Of a stretch of 64,000 nucleotides of DNA, positions 1-7,814 are shown in pieces. Where the stretch lies: contig JBDWMA010000010.1 in assembly GCA_039972875.1 (NCBI GenBank), positions 124,001 to 188,000 of the forward strand. The letters run 5' to 3'. The DNA is from Pseudoruegeria sp039972875 (GTDB taxonomy: Bacteria > Pseudomonadota > Alphaproteobacteria > Rhodobacterales > Rhodobacteraceae). The position numbers and the translations under genes are program-made. Under the pieces are notes generated by a model. That model did no database searches and had not been told where the DNA came from. It worked only from the letters and a program-made list of their open reading frames with translations. Within the stretch, counting starts at the first letter, position 1, and each line of letters starts with the position of its first letter.

Positions 1-268
1 TTGTTTCACCCAATTTGTTAGGCAGCAAATCAATACGGATATGTTCGTCGTATCGGAAGGCTTCGGCGGCGGCGATATAAGCGAAATACACGAAAGCATA
101 TCGCGCTGTCATCTCGCCCCAATTGGTGGAGTGTGCGAAGAAATAGCGCATGAAAACTTCTGAGAGGATGATCAGGAAGAAGTAAGCGTAGGCGGAGAAG
201 ACCAAGATTTTTACAAGGGGGCCGTCGATTATTCGCACGAAACCGTTGCTTTGGGCTGCAGTTTGCAT
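1..268 (-). CDS. dctQ: TRAP transporter small permease (DctQ type), N-terminal part
   Basis: The reverse strand reads an open frame from an ATG at 266-268 to the window edge (89 codons). It begins MQTAAQSNGF and contains a hydrophobic segment (KILVFSAYAYFFLIILSEVF), then NWGEMTARYAFVYFAYIAAA and YDEHIRIDLL. A first membrane segment, a WxEE/WGE-like stretch and a short His-Ile-Arg-Asp segment are typical of the four-helix DctQ subunit of TRAP transporters. It lies 78 bp downstream of a DctP-type binding protein on the same strand, so the two belong to one uptake system. The large permease DctM is presumably beyond the window edge. The gene is truncated by the window, not by mutation as far as can be seen. 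Confidence 0.82.
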   Translation of the reverse strand, partial: MQTAAQSNGFVRIIDGPLVKILVFSAYAYFFLIILSEVFMRYFFAHSTNWGEMTARYAFVYFAYIAAAEAFRYDEHIRIDLLPNKLGET

Positions 269-346
269 AAGGCGTTAACTTTCGCGTAAGGGCGCATTCG
301 GAGGCTTGCAACGGCGAAGTGGTTTCCCACTCCGCTGTGACAGGAA

Positions 347-1393
347 CTAGCTTTGCAAGTTCAATACCGTGTCGAGTGCCTCGCGGCCGAATGCGTCTTT
401 CAACGCGTCATACTCACTGCGCTGGTGGCCCATTGCAGACACCCATTCGGTTTTTTCATCGTCTGTAAGCGTGACAATTTCGATGCCAGAATCCGTCCAG
501 AGTTTCACCATTTCGTCGTTCGCAGCAAGTTGCTGCTGGCGCTGGAATTCATAGCTTTCTGCACCCGCACGCATGATGGCGTCTTGGATGTCATCAGGCA
601 AAGCTGCGTACCAATTGCGGTCTAGAACCGTGATGTGGCAGTTAAAGTTTAGCTCATACATCGTGGCGCTGCTTAAGGTTTCGTGGATTTTGGTGGCTGT
701 TAAAGGGCCAAGTCCAACACTAAGCGCGTCTGCCGCACCTTGTTGCATGGCCTGATAGGCCTCACTCCATGCGATAGATACAGGGTTAGCGGAGGTCAGC
801 TTAAACATGACATCTTCGACGCGGGTGCCGTTTGTGCGCACTTTCAGGCCTTCCAAGTCCCCCGGACGGCGGACGACACGGTCAACCTTATTGGAGATAC
901 CCAAAACGCGAAAACCTGCGTTTGCCCACATACCCGGAACCACTTGGAAACCGCTGTCTGCTGGGCGACTTAGGAAAGCAGAGTTGCGAAACTGTTCGGT
1001 TTGAATCGTATGTTCAAAGGCATCGTTAGAGCCAAACAAGAACGGAAGATCGATGATGTTGTAGACATCGGAGTAATTTACAAAGTTACCAGTCGACAAT
1101 TGGCATCCTTGAATAGCGCCCGTCAGAACTTTTTGCGGCAATACATTCTGTCCACCGAGGCTCCCTGCTTCGTGAATGTCGACCTCTAACGCGCCGTTCG
1201 AATACCGTTCAGCAGCCTCTTTGAACTGTGACAAACCAGTAATCATATAGTTTTCAGTTGCCGCACCAAAGGTATGGCCGAAGGTTAACTTATGGGCTGC
1301 AGTAGCCCGTGCCGATGTGATTATGAACGGTGATACGACGCCAGCCGTAGCAAAAACTGAACCGGATTTAAGTAGTTTTCTTCTAGAAAGCAC
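347..1393 (-). CDS. dctP: TRAP transporter solute-binding protein, DctP family, Tat signal
   Basis: A 348-residue periplasmic solute receptor of a TRAP transporter. The N-terminus has a twin-arginine signal (SRRKLLK followed by a hydrophobic stretch ending in an Ala-rich cleavage region near residue 32), so it is probably exported folded by Tat. The mature part starts HKLTFGHTFG and carries the DctP hallmarks LEGLKVRTNGTRVEDVMF and AWSEAYQAMQQGAADA. Length is normal for the family. It is followed by the dctQ fragment and preceded, on the same strand, by a ROK regulator across a 294-bp gap that must hold its promoter. DctP proteins bind organic acids or sugar acids; the substrate cannot be read from the sequence. 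The ROK neighbour hints at a sugar acid (inference). Confidence 0.9.
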   Translation of the reverse strand: MLSRRKLLKSGSVFATAGVVSPFIITSARATAAHKLTFGHTFGAATENYMITGLSQFKEAAERYSNGALEVDIHEAGSLGGQNVLPQKVLTGAIQGCQLSTGNFVNYSDVYNIIDLPFLFGSNDAFEHTIQTEQFRNSAFLSRPADSGFQVVPGMWANAGFRVLGISNKVDRVVRRPGDLEGLKVRTNGTRVEDVMFKLTSANPVSIAWSEAYQAMQQGAADALSVGLGPLTATKIHETLSSATMYELNFNCHITVLDRNWYAALPDDIQDAIMRAGAESYEFQRQQQLAANDEMVKLWTDSGIEIVTLTDDEKTEWVSAMGHQRSEYDALKDAFGREALDTVLNLQS

Positions 1394-1486
1394 TTTTTTT
1401 CCTTCCCTGGAAAGTTCCTGCTGCGAGACCTCTTTCGTCCCTCAACAGTAGTATTGGTATGATAGTCGTCGCCTGATCTTTATTAT

Positions 1487-1499
1487 TTACATCATGTAA
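1487..1499. promoter_or_regulatory. Palindrome TTACAT-C-ATGTAA upstream of dctP
   Basis: A perfect 13-bp palindrome lies about 95 bp before the dctP start, inside the 294-bp gap (1394-1687) between the ROK regulator and dctP. It sits in an AT-rich stretch. It could be the operator of the neighbouring ROK protein, but that link is inferred from position only. I see no gene in the rest of this gap. Confidence 0.4.
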
Positions 1500-1687
1500 T
1501 TAAAGCTAGGATCAAGAACGGGTTTCTGTCAAGCGAGATGTTTCTCAGAGAAGGGAAAGTGATAAGTGGTGATTTGGGATAGCCTAATAATTCAACTAAA
1601 TATGAGCGTATTAGACGAAAAATAACTCGGGATCGTTGCGGCTAAACGCGTTGAAAGAGGGCAAAAGGAGTCACAAAGAAGCGGCTC

Positions 1688-2893
1688 TTAAGCTGCGTAA
1701 GCGCCAGTCAGAAAAAAATCGTGAAGCGCTAAATTCTCTGATGCGCTGCTATAGCTTGCGCGGCTCACGATGATTCTGCTGGGCCGGATGTCCATCTCGT
1801 TGGCGGCTTTCTCGTACCCTGCTTTGACCCCATCTGAATAGGCATGTGCCTGCAAAACAGGTCCGGCAAGAACGATAACTTCTGGTGCGATTGCAATTGT
1901 CAGGGGGACCAAATTACTTCCCAATTGTAGTCCCGCATTAAAGAATACCGATTTGGTCATATCGGAATCCTGATGAGAGGCGATAACTGCAGCCTCAAGC
2001 ATTTGCGAAAATTCAATGCCGTTCCGTGTGATGTCGATCTCAGATTTCAAAAGACTGTCCAAGATCGAACGACCTGAAGCGAGCTCGCTCAATTTCCGTT
2101 CCCGGGGGCCTATTTCTGTTTCCTGCGAAACCTTGATGTCATTGATCCAACCTTCGTCTGCCAAACGACGAACAATGCGTTCCCCGATTGCGATACTTGC
2201 CCCCATGCCTTCCGAAATATGGGCCAGAAATACACTGGAGTACTGCTTTTTACGGGCGAGGTTGTTATCCATAAATTGCCGACAAAGCGCATCGCCATTG
2301 TTTTCAACGCGAACGTGACACCCAAGACGCTCGGACAATTGTTCTTGGATGGCGAAGTTGGGCCAGTTCAACAAAATTGACTTGGTCAGGAAACCAGATT
2401 TCTTGTTGATCGAACCGGGAATTGTCATCACTGCGCCTAGAATACGTCTGCGATCCAATGTGTTGTCAGAGATCAGTTTGTCGATGTATTTACCGACGAA
2501 ATCCACGGTTTGTTGTCCCGTCTCCGTTATGTGTATTGGTATGGCCTGCTGTTGGTGCTGGTTCCCTGCTATATCAATAACCGTGATTATCCGCGAAAAG
2601 GAAGAGATGCTGATCGCGATAAGAAACCCACCTTTTGGATTGATAACCAGAGCCACCCCGGGCCGGCCTCGCTGAGTTTCGCCACGGACAAGGGGGGCCT
2701 CTTTGCAAATGCCGTCTTCGATCAGCTCTTTTGATATTCGTGACATTGTCGCCGGCGTGAGTTCAAGACGCTCTGCCAATTCTTGACGTGATATCAAGTT
2801 TGGCTCGCGTAAGACCTGCAAGATACGTGCTCTGTTACTGCTTCGTATGTCGCGCAAATGTTGTCGTTTTATCGTTGGTGTCTCGGGCTTCAA
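1688..2893 (-). CDS. ROK-family transcriptional regulator (NagC/XylR type)
   Basis: A 401-residue protein. An N-terminal winged helix (residues about 15-75: IRSSNRARILQVLREPNLI, SRQELAERLELTPATMSRI) is joined to a ROK sugar-kinase-like domain (HVRVENNGDALC near residue 195, EGMGASIAIG near 230). The kinase family's zinc motif (CxCGxxGCxE) is absent; the equivalent stretch reads GPRERKLSELASGRSI. It is therefore probably a pure sensor and repressor without kinase activity. The start is a TTG at 2891-2893. No in-frame ATG lies upstream within reach, and the ribosome site (GGAAG) is weak and distant, so the start is uncertain. It likely controls the TRAP operon downstream and/or the sugar genes upstream; the inducer is unknown. 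Confidence 0.88.
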   Translation of the reverse strand: MKPETPTIKRQHLRDIRSSNRARILQVLREPNLISRQELAERLELTPATMSRISKELIEDGICKEAPLVRGETQRGRPGVALVINPKGGFLIAISISSFSRIITVIDIAGNQHQQQAIPIHITETGQQTVDFVGKYIDKLISDNTLDRRRILGAVMTIPGSINKKSGFLTKSILLNWPNFAIQEQLSERLGCHVRVENNGDALCRQFMDNNLARKKQYSSVFLAHISEGMGASIAIGERIVRRLADEGWINDIKVSQETEIGPRERKLSELASGRSILDSLLKSEIDITRNGIEFSQMLEAAVIASHQDSDMTKSVFFNAGLQLGSNLVPLTIAIAPEVIVLAGPVLQAHAYSDGVKAGYEKAANEMDIRPSRIIVSRASYSSASENLALHDFFLTGAYAA

Positions 2894-3274
2894 AATGCAG
2901 TTCTTCCATTCCGGCGGATCATTCGCCCTTAGCTATGCCATTCATTATAGAGCGGGTGACAGCCTTCTAATGGGGCGAGACTGCCAAATACCTTCACGCA
3001 TGAAAAGACACTATTGGTAGGCATTTAGCATGAAAAAAGGTTTTGGCTTTGATCTACCGCATTTTATGGAGCGCTAGCCTTACTCCTACAAGGAATGATT
3101 ACGCGTTTTATCAGGGGCAGGGACGGTATCCGAATGCCGCAGAGGATATATTAGGAGTCCATTAAGGGCGCTAAATGACCGGCTTGGGTTAATATCAGGC
3201 TATGAATAAGTCCAGTTGCCGTAAACCAAGTCGTTTACCGACTCCAACCAATCTCGAAAACGCGCGATAACCCT
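2894..3274. other. Non-coding gap between ROK regulator and oxidoreductase
   Basis: About 380 bases with no credible reading frame of either strand. It must hold the promoter of the ROK gene (transcribed leftward) in its left part. I see no repeat, RNA gene or mobile element remnant. A strong hairpin follows at 3275-3311. Confidence 0.5.
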
Positions 3275-3311
3275 TGCCCGATGAGCTTTGGGAGACAGCA
3301 CTCATCGGGCA
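3275..3311 (-). terminator. Hairpin after the mannitol-dehydrogenase-family gene
   Basis: TGCCCGATGAG (3275-3285) and CTCATCGGGCA (3301-3311) form a perfect 11-bp stem with a 15-nt loop. It begins 15 bp past the stop codon of the leftward gene at 3326-4843. There is no U-run after it on the minus strand, so it may terminate weakly or protect the 3' end of the transcript. Confidence 0.55.
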
Positions 3312-3325
3312 CACGCGAATTAGAA

Positions 3326-4843
3326 TTAGATTGATGAAGTATTTGACAGCGGGGTGTTTGTTTTGGGTTTTGACGTCACTTTATCTGTTCCAACCATGGC
3401 ATTAATGGTCGCTTGTGCACCATTTTGGCATAGCCTCTCATAGGCTGAGGTGACCGTCGCAACGAAGATGGGGTTTTGCGCCAATTTTGCGTCGAAAATA
3501 TCGCTTATACTCAAGAGAGATAAGACTTTATCTGCGGGTGCAGAATGTGCATCGGATGCGGATTTAAGGCGGTCGGCTAGTGGATCACTCACTTTGATGG
3601 GATTTCCCTTTTCATCGGTACCCCCCACAAATCTCATCCAACCCGCGATGGCCAATGCTAAGCTTGGAAAGGGACGATCAGCATTTAGGCAATCCGCGAT
3701 CGTTCCCAATATGCGTTGGGGTATTTTTTGGGACCCATCCATTGCGATTTGCCACGTAAGATGCCTGATAGAGGGGTTCTGATAACGCTTTTTTAGATCT
3801 GCGCAGTAGTTCGTTAGATTTTCACCTTCGGGCTGAGGAACTGTCGGCACAATTTCTGATCCCCAGATAATCTCGACAAACGACGAAAAGCCGGGGTCAG
3901 CAACCGTGTCTGATATAGTTTCATAACCCGCAAGATAACCAAGATATGCGAGTGCAGAATGTGTCCCATTCAAGCAGCGCAATTTCATCTTTTCAAACGG
4001 GGCAACATCGGTGACGAATTGTGCGCCGGTTGCACCCCAGTCCGGGTGCAACCCATCTACGAAATCGTCTTGGATGACCCATTGTCGAAAGGGTTCGTGC
4101 ATAACACAACCCAAGTCTAGGTATCCCGTCCGATCTGAGAGAGAGGCAATGTCTTTATCAACGGTGGCAGGTGTAATGCGATCAACCATTGTAATTGGAA
4201 ATTTGGCTTCGGCTTCGATCCATTCAGCAAGGTCAGGGGAGACAGCGTGGGCGAACGAGAGCACAACGCGGCGTGTGAGCGTTCCGTTGTCCGGCAAATT
4301 GTCACATGATAGGATGGTAAATGGTCTTTGACCGGCCAAGCGTCGCCGTGCAAGGGCAGATACTACGTAACCAATTGCGCTTCGTGGCATATTTAGGTTT
4401 GATAAGTCATGAGAGATGTCGGGATGATCCAATCTAAGATCACCAGTTGAAGGATTATGGCAGTATCCTTTTTCGGTAATCGTCATTGATACTATCTTTA
4501 CATCTGGCTCCGCCATAGCAGTGAGAACGGCCTCAGGGTCTTCGGTGGCCACAAGGATGGAGCTGATGACTTCGATGACGTCTTGGCGCGTTTCGTCAGG
4601 CGCTAACGTGACAGATGTATAGGCGTAGTCCTGTGGTTCTAACTTGTTTCGGATGGTTGCACTTCGCAGGCTGACGGCACAAACGCCCCAATTCCCACCC
4701 GCGATCGCCATTGCCTCTGCAGTATAGACGGCGGTGAACGCGCGGAAAAAAGCACCGGGCCCAAAATGGATAATTCCCACTTTAGGGCTTTGATTTGAAC
4801 CTCGATGTAAGCGGGGGGCTGTTCCCAAAGGATCTGTTATCAT
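3326..4843 (-). CDS. Mannitol dehydrogenase family oxidoreductase (fructuronate reductase / UxuB-like)
   Basis: A 505-residue member of the long-chain mannitol dehydrogenase/mannonate oxidoreductase family, which interconverts ketoses or keto-uronates and polyols or aldonates with NAD(H). The N-terminal Rossmann part reads VGIIHFGPGAFFRAF. Later come the family signature SMTITEKGY, SCDNLPDNG, and the catalytic-lysine region KMKLRCLNGTHSALAYLG. The upstream ATG at 4873 has no ribosome site. The ATG at 4841-4843 follows AAGGCG by a good distance, so I take that start. A fructuronate-reductase role fits the sugar-acid context, but mannitol, arabinitol or tagaturonate dehydrogenase roles cannot be excluded. 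An FNR-type box lies upstream. The window holds a paralogue at 61896-63368. Confidence 0.88.
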   Translation of the reverse strand: MITDPLGTAPRLHRGSNQSPKVGIIHFGPGAFFRAFTAVYTAEAMAIAGGNWGVCAVSLRSATIRNKLEPQDYAYTSVTLAPDETRQDVIEVISSILVATEDPEAVLTAMAEPDVKIVSMTITEKGYCHNPSTGDLRLDHPDISHDLSNLNMPRSAIGYVVSALARRRLAGQRPFTILSCDNLPDNGTLTRRVVLSFAHAVSPDLAEWIEAEAKFPITMVDRITPATVDKDIASLSDRTGYLDLGCVMHEPFRQWVIQDDFVDGLHPDWGATGAQFVTDVAPFEKMKLRCLNGTHSALAYLGYLAGYETISDTVADPGFSSFVEIIWGSEIVPTVPQPEGENLTNYCADLKKRYQNPSIRHLTWQIAMDGSQKIPQRILGTIADCLNADRPFPSLALAIAGWMRFVGGTDEKGNPIKVSDPLADRLKSASDAHSAPADKVLSLLSISDIFDAKLAQNPIFVATVTSAYERLCQNGAQATINAMVGTDKVTSKPKTNTPLSNTSSI

Positions 4844-4881
4844 TGGTCGCCTTTTATGTGAAGAAAGAGCCATCTAGACAA

Positions 4882-4923
4882 AGTATCGTGTTGGCTCATG
4901 AGGGCCCGTTTGATTGATATCAA
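4882..4923 (-). promoter_or_regulatory. FNR/AadR-type box with promoter before the mannitol-dehydrogenase-family gene
   Basis: TTGAT-TGAT-ATCAA at 4910-4923 matches the FNR/FnrL consensus TTGAT-N4-ATCAA exactly. A -10-like GATACT is read on the minus strand at 4882-4887. That puts the transcription start near 4875, with the box centred about 41.5 bases upstream, the position of class II FNR activation. The -10 and start are inferred. Confidence 0.55.
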
Positions 4924-4950
4924 GCCGATTGAAAGTTGAACACCTCGGGC

Positions 4951-6036
4951 TTATGCGTCTGCCAACGTCGGGATTCTGTCTCCGGTGTTAGCGTCAAACA
5001 GATGTAGCTTGGTTCGATCAAAACGCAGAGATAGATTCATGCCTCTTGCAACAGGTGTTTCAGGGCTTAGACGCACGACCGCCATCGTCCCCGCAACTTT
5101 GGCAGACACCATCGTATCTGATCCTAGGGGTTCAAAGACTTCGATACTTGTTTGTAGATCGGCGTTTTCGGAGGGGCACAAGAGCAGGGCCTCTGGACGT
5201 GCGCCAAGATCAACGCGCGTTCCATCTGCAGCATCAATTGAAGTAAAGGCGAGAGATAGGCCGTCGACATCGACAAATGCTTCGCCACCAGAGTTTCGGA
5301 CGATGCCACTAAACATGTTCATTTGGGGTGAACCAATGAATTCTGCGACAAATCGCGTAGCCGGCGCATCATAGAGGTTCAGGGGCGGGCCTTCTTGAAG
5401 GATATGTCCATCTTTTAAAATAACAACACGATCCGCGAGCGTGAGAGCTTCAACTTGATCGTGTGTCACATAGATCGTTGTACGCCCCAAAAGTCCGTGA
5501 AGCCGTTTGATTTCAGTCCGCATTTCCACACGCAGTTTAGCGTCCAAATTGGAGAGTGGTTCATCAAACAAAAAGGCCGATGGGCGACGCACAATTGCGC
5601 GTCCCATCGCAACCCGTTGACGTTGGCCTCCCGATAACGCGGCAGGTCTTCGGTCTAGAAGATGTTCAATTTGCAACATTTTTGCTGCTTCAGCGACGCG
5701 ATCCTTACGATCAGCTTCGCTAGCATTGCGCATCTTGAGACCGAACCCGATATTTTCAGCGACACTCATGTGTGGGTAAAGGGCATAATCTTGAAAGACC
5801 ATCGCAATATCTCGATCTCGGGGCTCGACCGAATTGACGACTTTATCGCCGATCATTAAGCGCCCACCGGTGATATCCTCGAGACCCGCAACCATCCTGA
5901 GGAGAGTAGATTTACCGCATCCAGAAGGGCCGACCAGTGCTACAAATTCACCATCTTTAATCTTCAGGTCAATCCCATGGATCGCTCTTAACGCGCCATA
6001 ATTTTTGACGATTTTATCCATCGTGATCGTAGCCAT
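4951..6036 (-). CDS. ugpC: Sugar ABC transporter ATP-binding protein, UgpC/MsmK type
   Basis: A 361-residue ATPase that powers a CUT1-type sugar importer. It shows Walker A GPSGCGKST, the Q-loop (MVFQDYALYPHMSV), the ABC signature LSGGQRQR, Walker B AFLFDEPLSNLDA and the switch His (VTHDQVEA). A C-terminal TOBE/MalK-like regulatory domain follows (about residues 235-361). The start at 6036 (MATITMDK) follows GAGGAC, whereas the longer frame from 6066 has no ribosome site. It is divergent from the GntR-led operon, whose binding protein (7815-9041) and two permeases (9098-10827) lack their own ATPase. This protein most likely completes that transporter, though UgpC-type ATPases can serve several importers. 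Confidence 0.93.
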   Translation of the reverse strand: MATITMDKIVKNYGALRAIHGIDLKIKDGEFVALVGPSGCGKSTLLRMVAGLEDITGGRLMIGDKVVNSVEPRDRDIAMVFQDYALYPHMSVAENIGFGLKMRNASEADRKDRVAEAAKMLQIEHLLDRRPAALSGGQRQRVAMGRAIVRRPSAFLFDEPLSNLDAKLRVEMRTEIKRLHGLLGRTTIYVTHDQVEALTLADRVVILKDGHILQEGPPLNLYDAPATRFVAEFIGSPQMNMFSGIVRNSGGEAFVDVDGLSLAFTSIDAADGTRVDLGARPEALLLCPSENADLQTSIEVFEPLGSDTMVSAKVAGTMAVVRLSPETPVARGMNLSLRFDRTKLHLFDANTGDRIPTLADA

Positions 6037-6062
6037 TCTGCTGTCCTCTCGACTTAGCGTAA

Positions 6063-6123
6063 CCAAATTTGGAGTTGCTAATTGGTGATTCTCTTATTAT
6101 CGATAATGATAATGATAACGATA
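6063..6123. promoter_or_regulatory. Divergent control region: CCAAATTTGG palindrome, TTATCGATAA palindrome and GATAAT tandem repeat
   Basis: The 107 bp between the ABC ATPase and GntR genes hold three elements. They are a perfect palindrome CCAAATTTGG (6063-6072), a palindrome TTATCGATAA (6097-6106), and a run of GATAAT-GATAAT-GATAAC-GATA (6102-6123). These are candidate operators for the neighbouring GntR protein, or an AT-rich promoter element. Binding is inferred from position. Confidence 0.45.
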
Positions 6124-6143
6124 CTCAAGGGAATCAATCAAAA

Positions 6144-6839
6144 ATGGCCGTCGAGAATTTTCCGAAATCATCCACTACGGCTTCAGGACGTGCTGTGGGA
6201 TCGCGCCGTGCCTTTGCAATCTATACGCGGCTTCAACGTGAAATTATTTTGGGTATGCTCGCGCCAAGGAGTGCGTTGCTTGAACTTGAGTTGGCAACAA
6301 GGTTTGAGGTTAGTCAGGGCACCGTGCGAGAGGCGCTTCTGCTTCTGCAAGAAGAGGGCTTGGTTCACCGGCTTCCACACCGAGGTACAACAGTTGCCGA
6401 ATGTCGTGCCGAAGATGCGGAAGAGTTGATCCATTTACGTCATGATATTGAGTGCCGAGGGGTGCGGCGGGCCATGAAGCAGCTCGACTCCGACCTAATA
6501 ATGACCATGCGTGGACATATTCGCGAAATGCAACGCGCAGCCGAACAAGACGACGAATACTTGTTATCAGTACATGATCGCGCATTCCACGCGGATCTAT
6601 TTGATCGCGCTGATTTACCCCCGGTGCGGCCGGTTCTTGCACGGGCGTTGGTGCATGGCCATCGCTATAAAATTCTTCATCCCGCCCAAAACAAAAACCT
6701 GATGGAAACGGCAAACCGTCACGTTGTTATCGTTGATGCGCTCGAAGCAGGCGATGCGGATCAGGCTGTCGATTCTTTATCCCATCATATCACCACTATT
6801 GTTGATCTTGGACCAAGTGTGCTGAAGGGTGGCAAATGA
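6144..6839 (+). CDS. GntR-family transcriptional regulator, FadR/FCD subfamily
   Basis: A 231-residue regulator. The GntR winged helix covers about residues 20-90 (AIYTRLQREIILGMLAPRS, ATRFEVSQGTVREALLLLQ, GLVHRLPHRGTTV). An all-helical FCD ligand domain follows, with the metal-site-like residues of this class: LRHDIE, then SVHDRAFHADLF, and later HRYKILHPAQN, NRHVVIVDAL and SHHI. I start at 6144 (MAVENF), which follows AAGGGA. The frame also opens at 6069, but that would translate through the repeat region. It is the first gene of the rightward operon and overlaps the next gene by 4 nt. It probably represses this operon and the divergent ATPase in the absence of a sugar-acid ligand (inference). 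Confidence 0.9.
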   Translation: MAVENFPKSSTTASGRAVGSRRAFAIYTRLQREIILGMLAPRSALLELELATRFEVSQGTVREALLLLQEEGLVHRLPHRGTTVAECRAEDAEELIHLRHDIECRGVRRAMKQLDSDLIMTMRGHIREMQRAAEQDDEYLLSVHDRAFHADLFDRADLPPVRPVLARALVHGHRYKILHPAQNKNLMETANRHVVIVDALEAGDADQAVDSLSHHITTIVDLGPSVLKGGK

Positions 6840-7783
6840 GCAAGCCTTGTCCATCACACGAAATGGTTGCAGTTCTGGATCGGTTGATGATTGAGGATGA
6901 AGGTCAGCCCGACCCTACGCTACTTCCTTCAAAATTAGGGAGGCAGCAAGCTGAAGCTAGCAATGTTAGGTGGAATGATGAACTGCCCGAGATGGCGGAG
7001 GTCTTTGACCTTTCTGTAACAGGAGAAGCAGGCGACATCCCATGTCGGGTGCTGACGCCGCTTGGCAACGTGCGTGGGACCATATTTTTTATTCATGGTG
7101 GTGGCTGGTCGTTCTGCTCAATGCAAACCCACGAACGTTGCGCCCGCGTTCTTGCAATCGAAGCGCAAGCGGCTGTCGTTATGTGTGATTATCGGCTAGC
7201 GCCGGAAAACGCCTTTCCATCTGGATTAGACGACTGTCGTGTTGTTTGGGACGCGATATCAAGAGGTGTTGGGGCGTTTCGTGAGCTCCAAGGGCCTTTT
7301 GCGATATCAGGCGACAGTTCCGGTGCGAACCTATCGATGGCAATAATGCTGGATAGTGAAATTAAACCCGAATGTGGATTGTTGTTTTACGGCGTTTACG
7401 GCGCTGATTTTGATACGTCTTCATACAGTTCTTGCGCGGATGGGCCGGGGTTGAGCCGGGATAAGATGAAACGCTATTGGAACTGGTATGTGCCGCCGGA
7501 GGATCGCAATAACCCACTTGTGACACCATTGTCCGCAAGCGACGCAGCCCTTAGAAAGTTACCGCCACTTTATCTCAATGCGGCCGAAATTGACCCTTTG
7601 CGTTCGGATTCCGAGCAGATGTTTGCTCGGCTCTCGGGCTTGGGCCGGAAAGACCAATTCCGGATACATAGCGGGGTAATCCACGGCTTTATGCAAATGA
7701 CACTCGTACTTGAGGAGTCTCGTATCGCTTTGGCGGATGCGGGTATCGCATTCCGTAGCTTCACGAAGGGTGCGGATCACTGA
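6836..7783 (+). CDS. Alpha/beta hydrolase, hormone-sensitive-lipase type esterase
   Basis: A 315-residue hydrolase. It has the oxyanion-hole motif HGGGW (about residue 84) and the nucleophile elbow GDSSGAN (about residue 161). A catalytic Asp follows in AEIDPLRSD (about 253) and a His in SGVIHGFMQM (about 283), the full catalytic set of the GDXG (HSL) family. No signal peptide is seen, so it is cytoplasmic. It overlaps gntR by 4 nt and is followed 31 bp later by the sugar-binding protein. An esterase or lactonase acting on an acylated sugar or sugar lactone taken up by the transporter would fit the context. The substrate is unknown. Confidence 0.87.
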   Translation: MSKPCPSHEMVAVLDRLMIEDEGQPDPTLLPSKLGRQQAEASNVRWNDELPEMAEVFDLSVTGEAGDIPCRVLTPLGNVRGTIFFIHGGGWSFCSMQTHERCARVLAIEAQAAVVMCDYRLAPENAFPSGLDDCRVVWDAISRGVGAFRELQGPFAISGDSSGANLSMAIMLDSEIKPECGLLFYGVYGADFDTSSYSSCADGPGLSRDKMKRYWNWYVPPEDRNNPLVTPLSASDAALRKLPPLYLNAAEIDPLRSDSEQMFARLSGLGRKDQFRIHSGVIHGFMQMTLVLEESRIALADAGIAFRSFTKGADH

Positions 7784-7814
7784 AAATCGAAATTCATTAA
7801 AGGGAGGAACCACA

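Noticed and set aside
30..311. A 93-codon minus-strand frame at the left edge
   Set aside because: It is Arg/Leu-rich and overlaps, in another frame, the clear DctQ reading that starts at 268.
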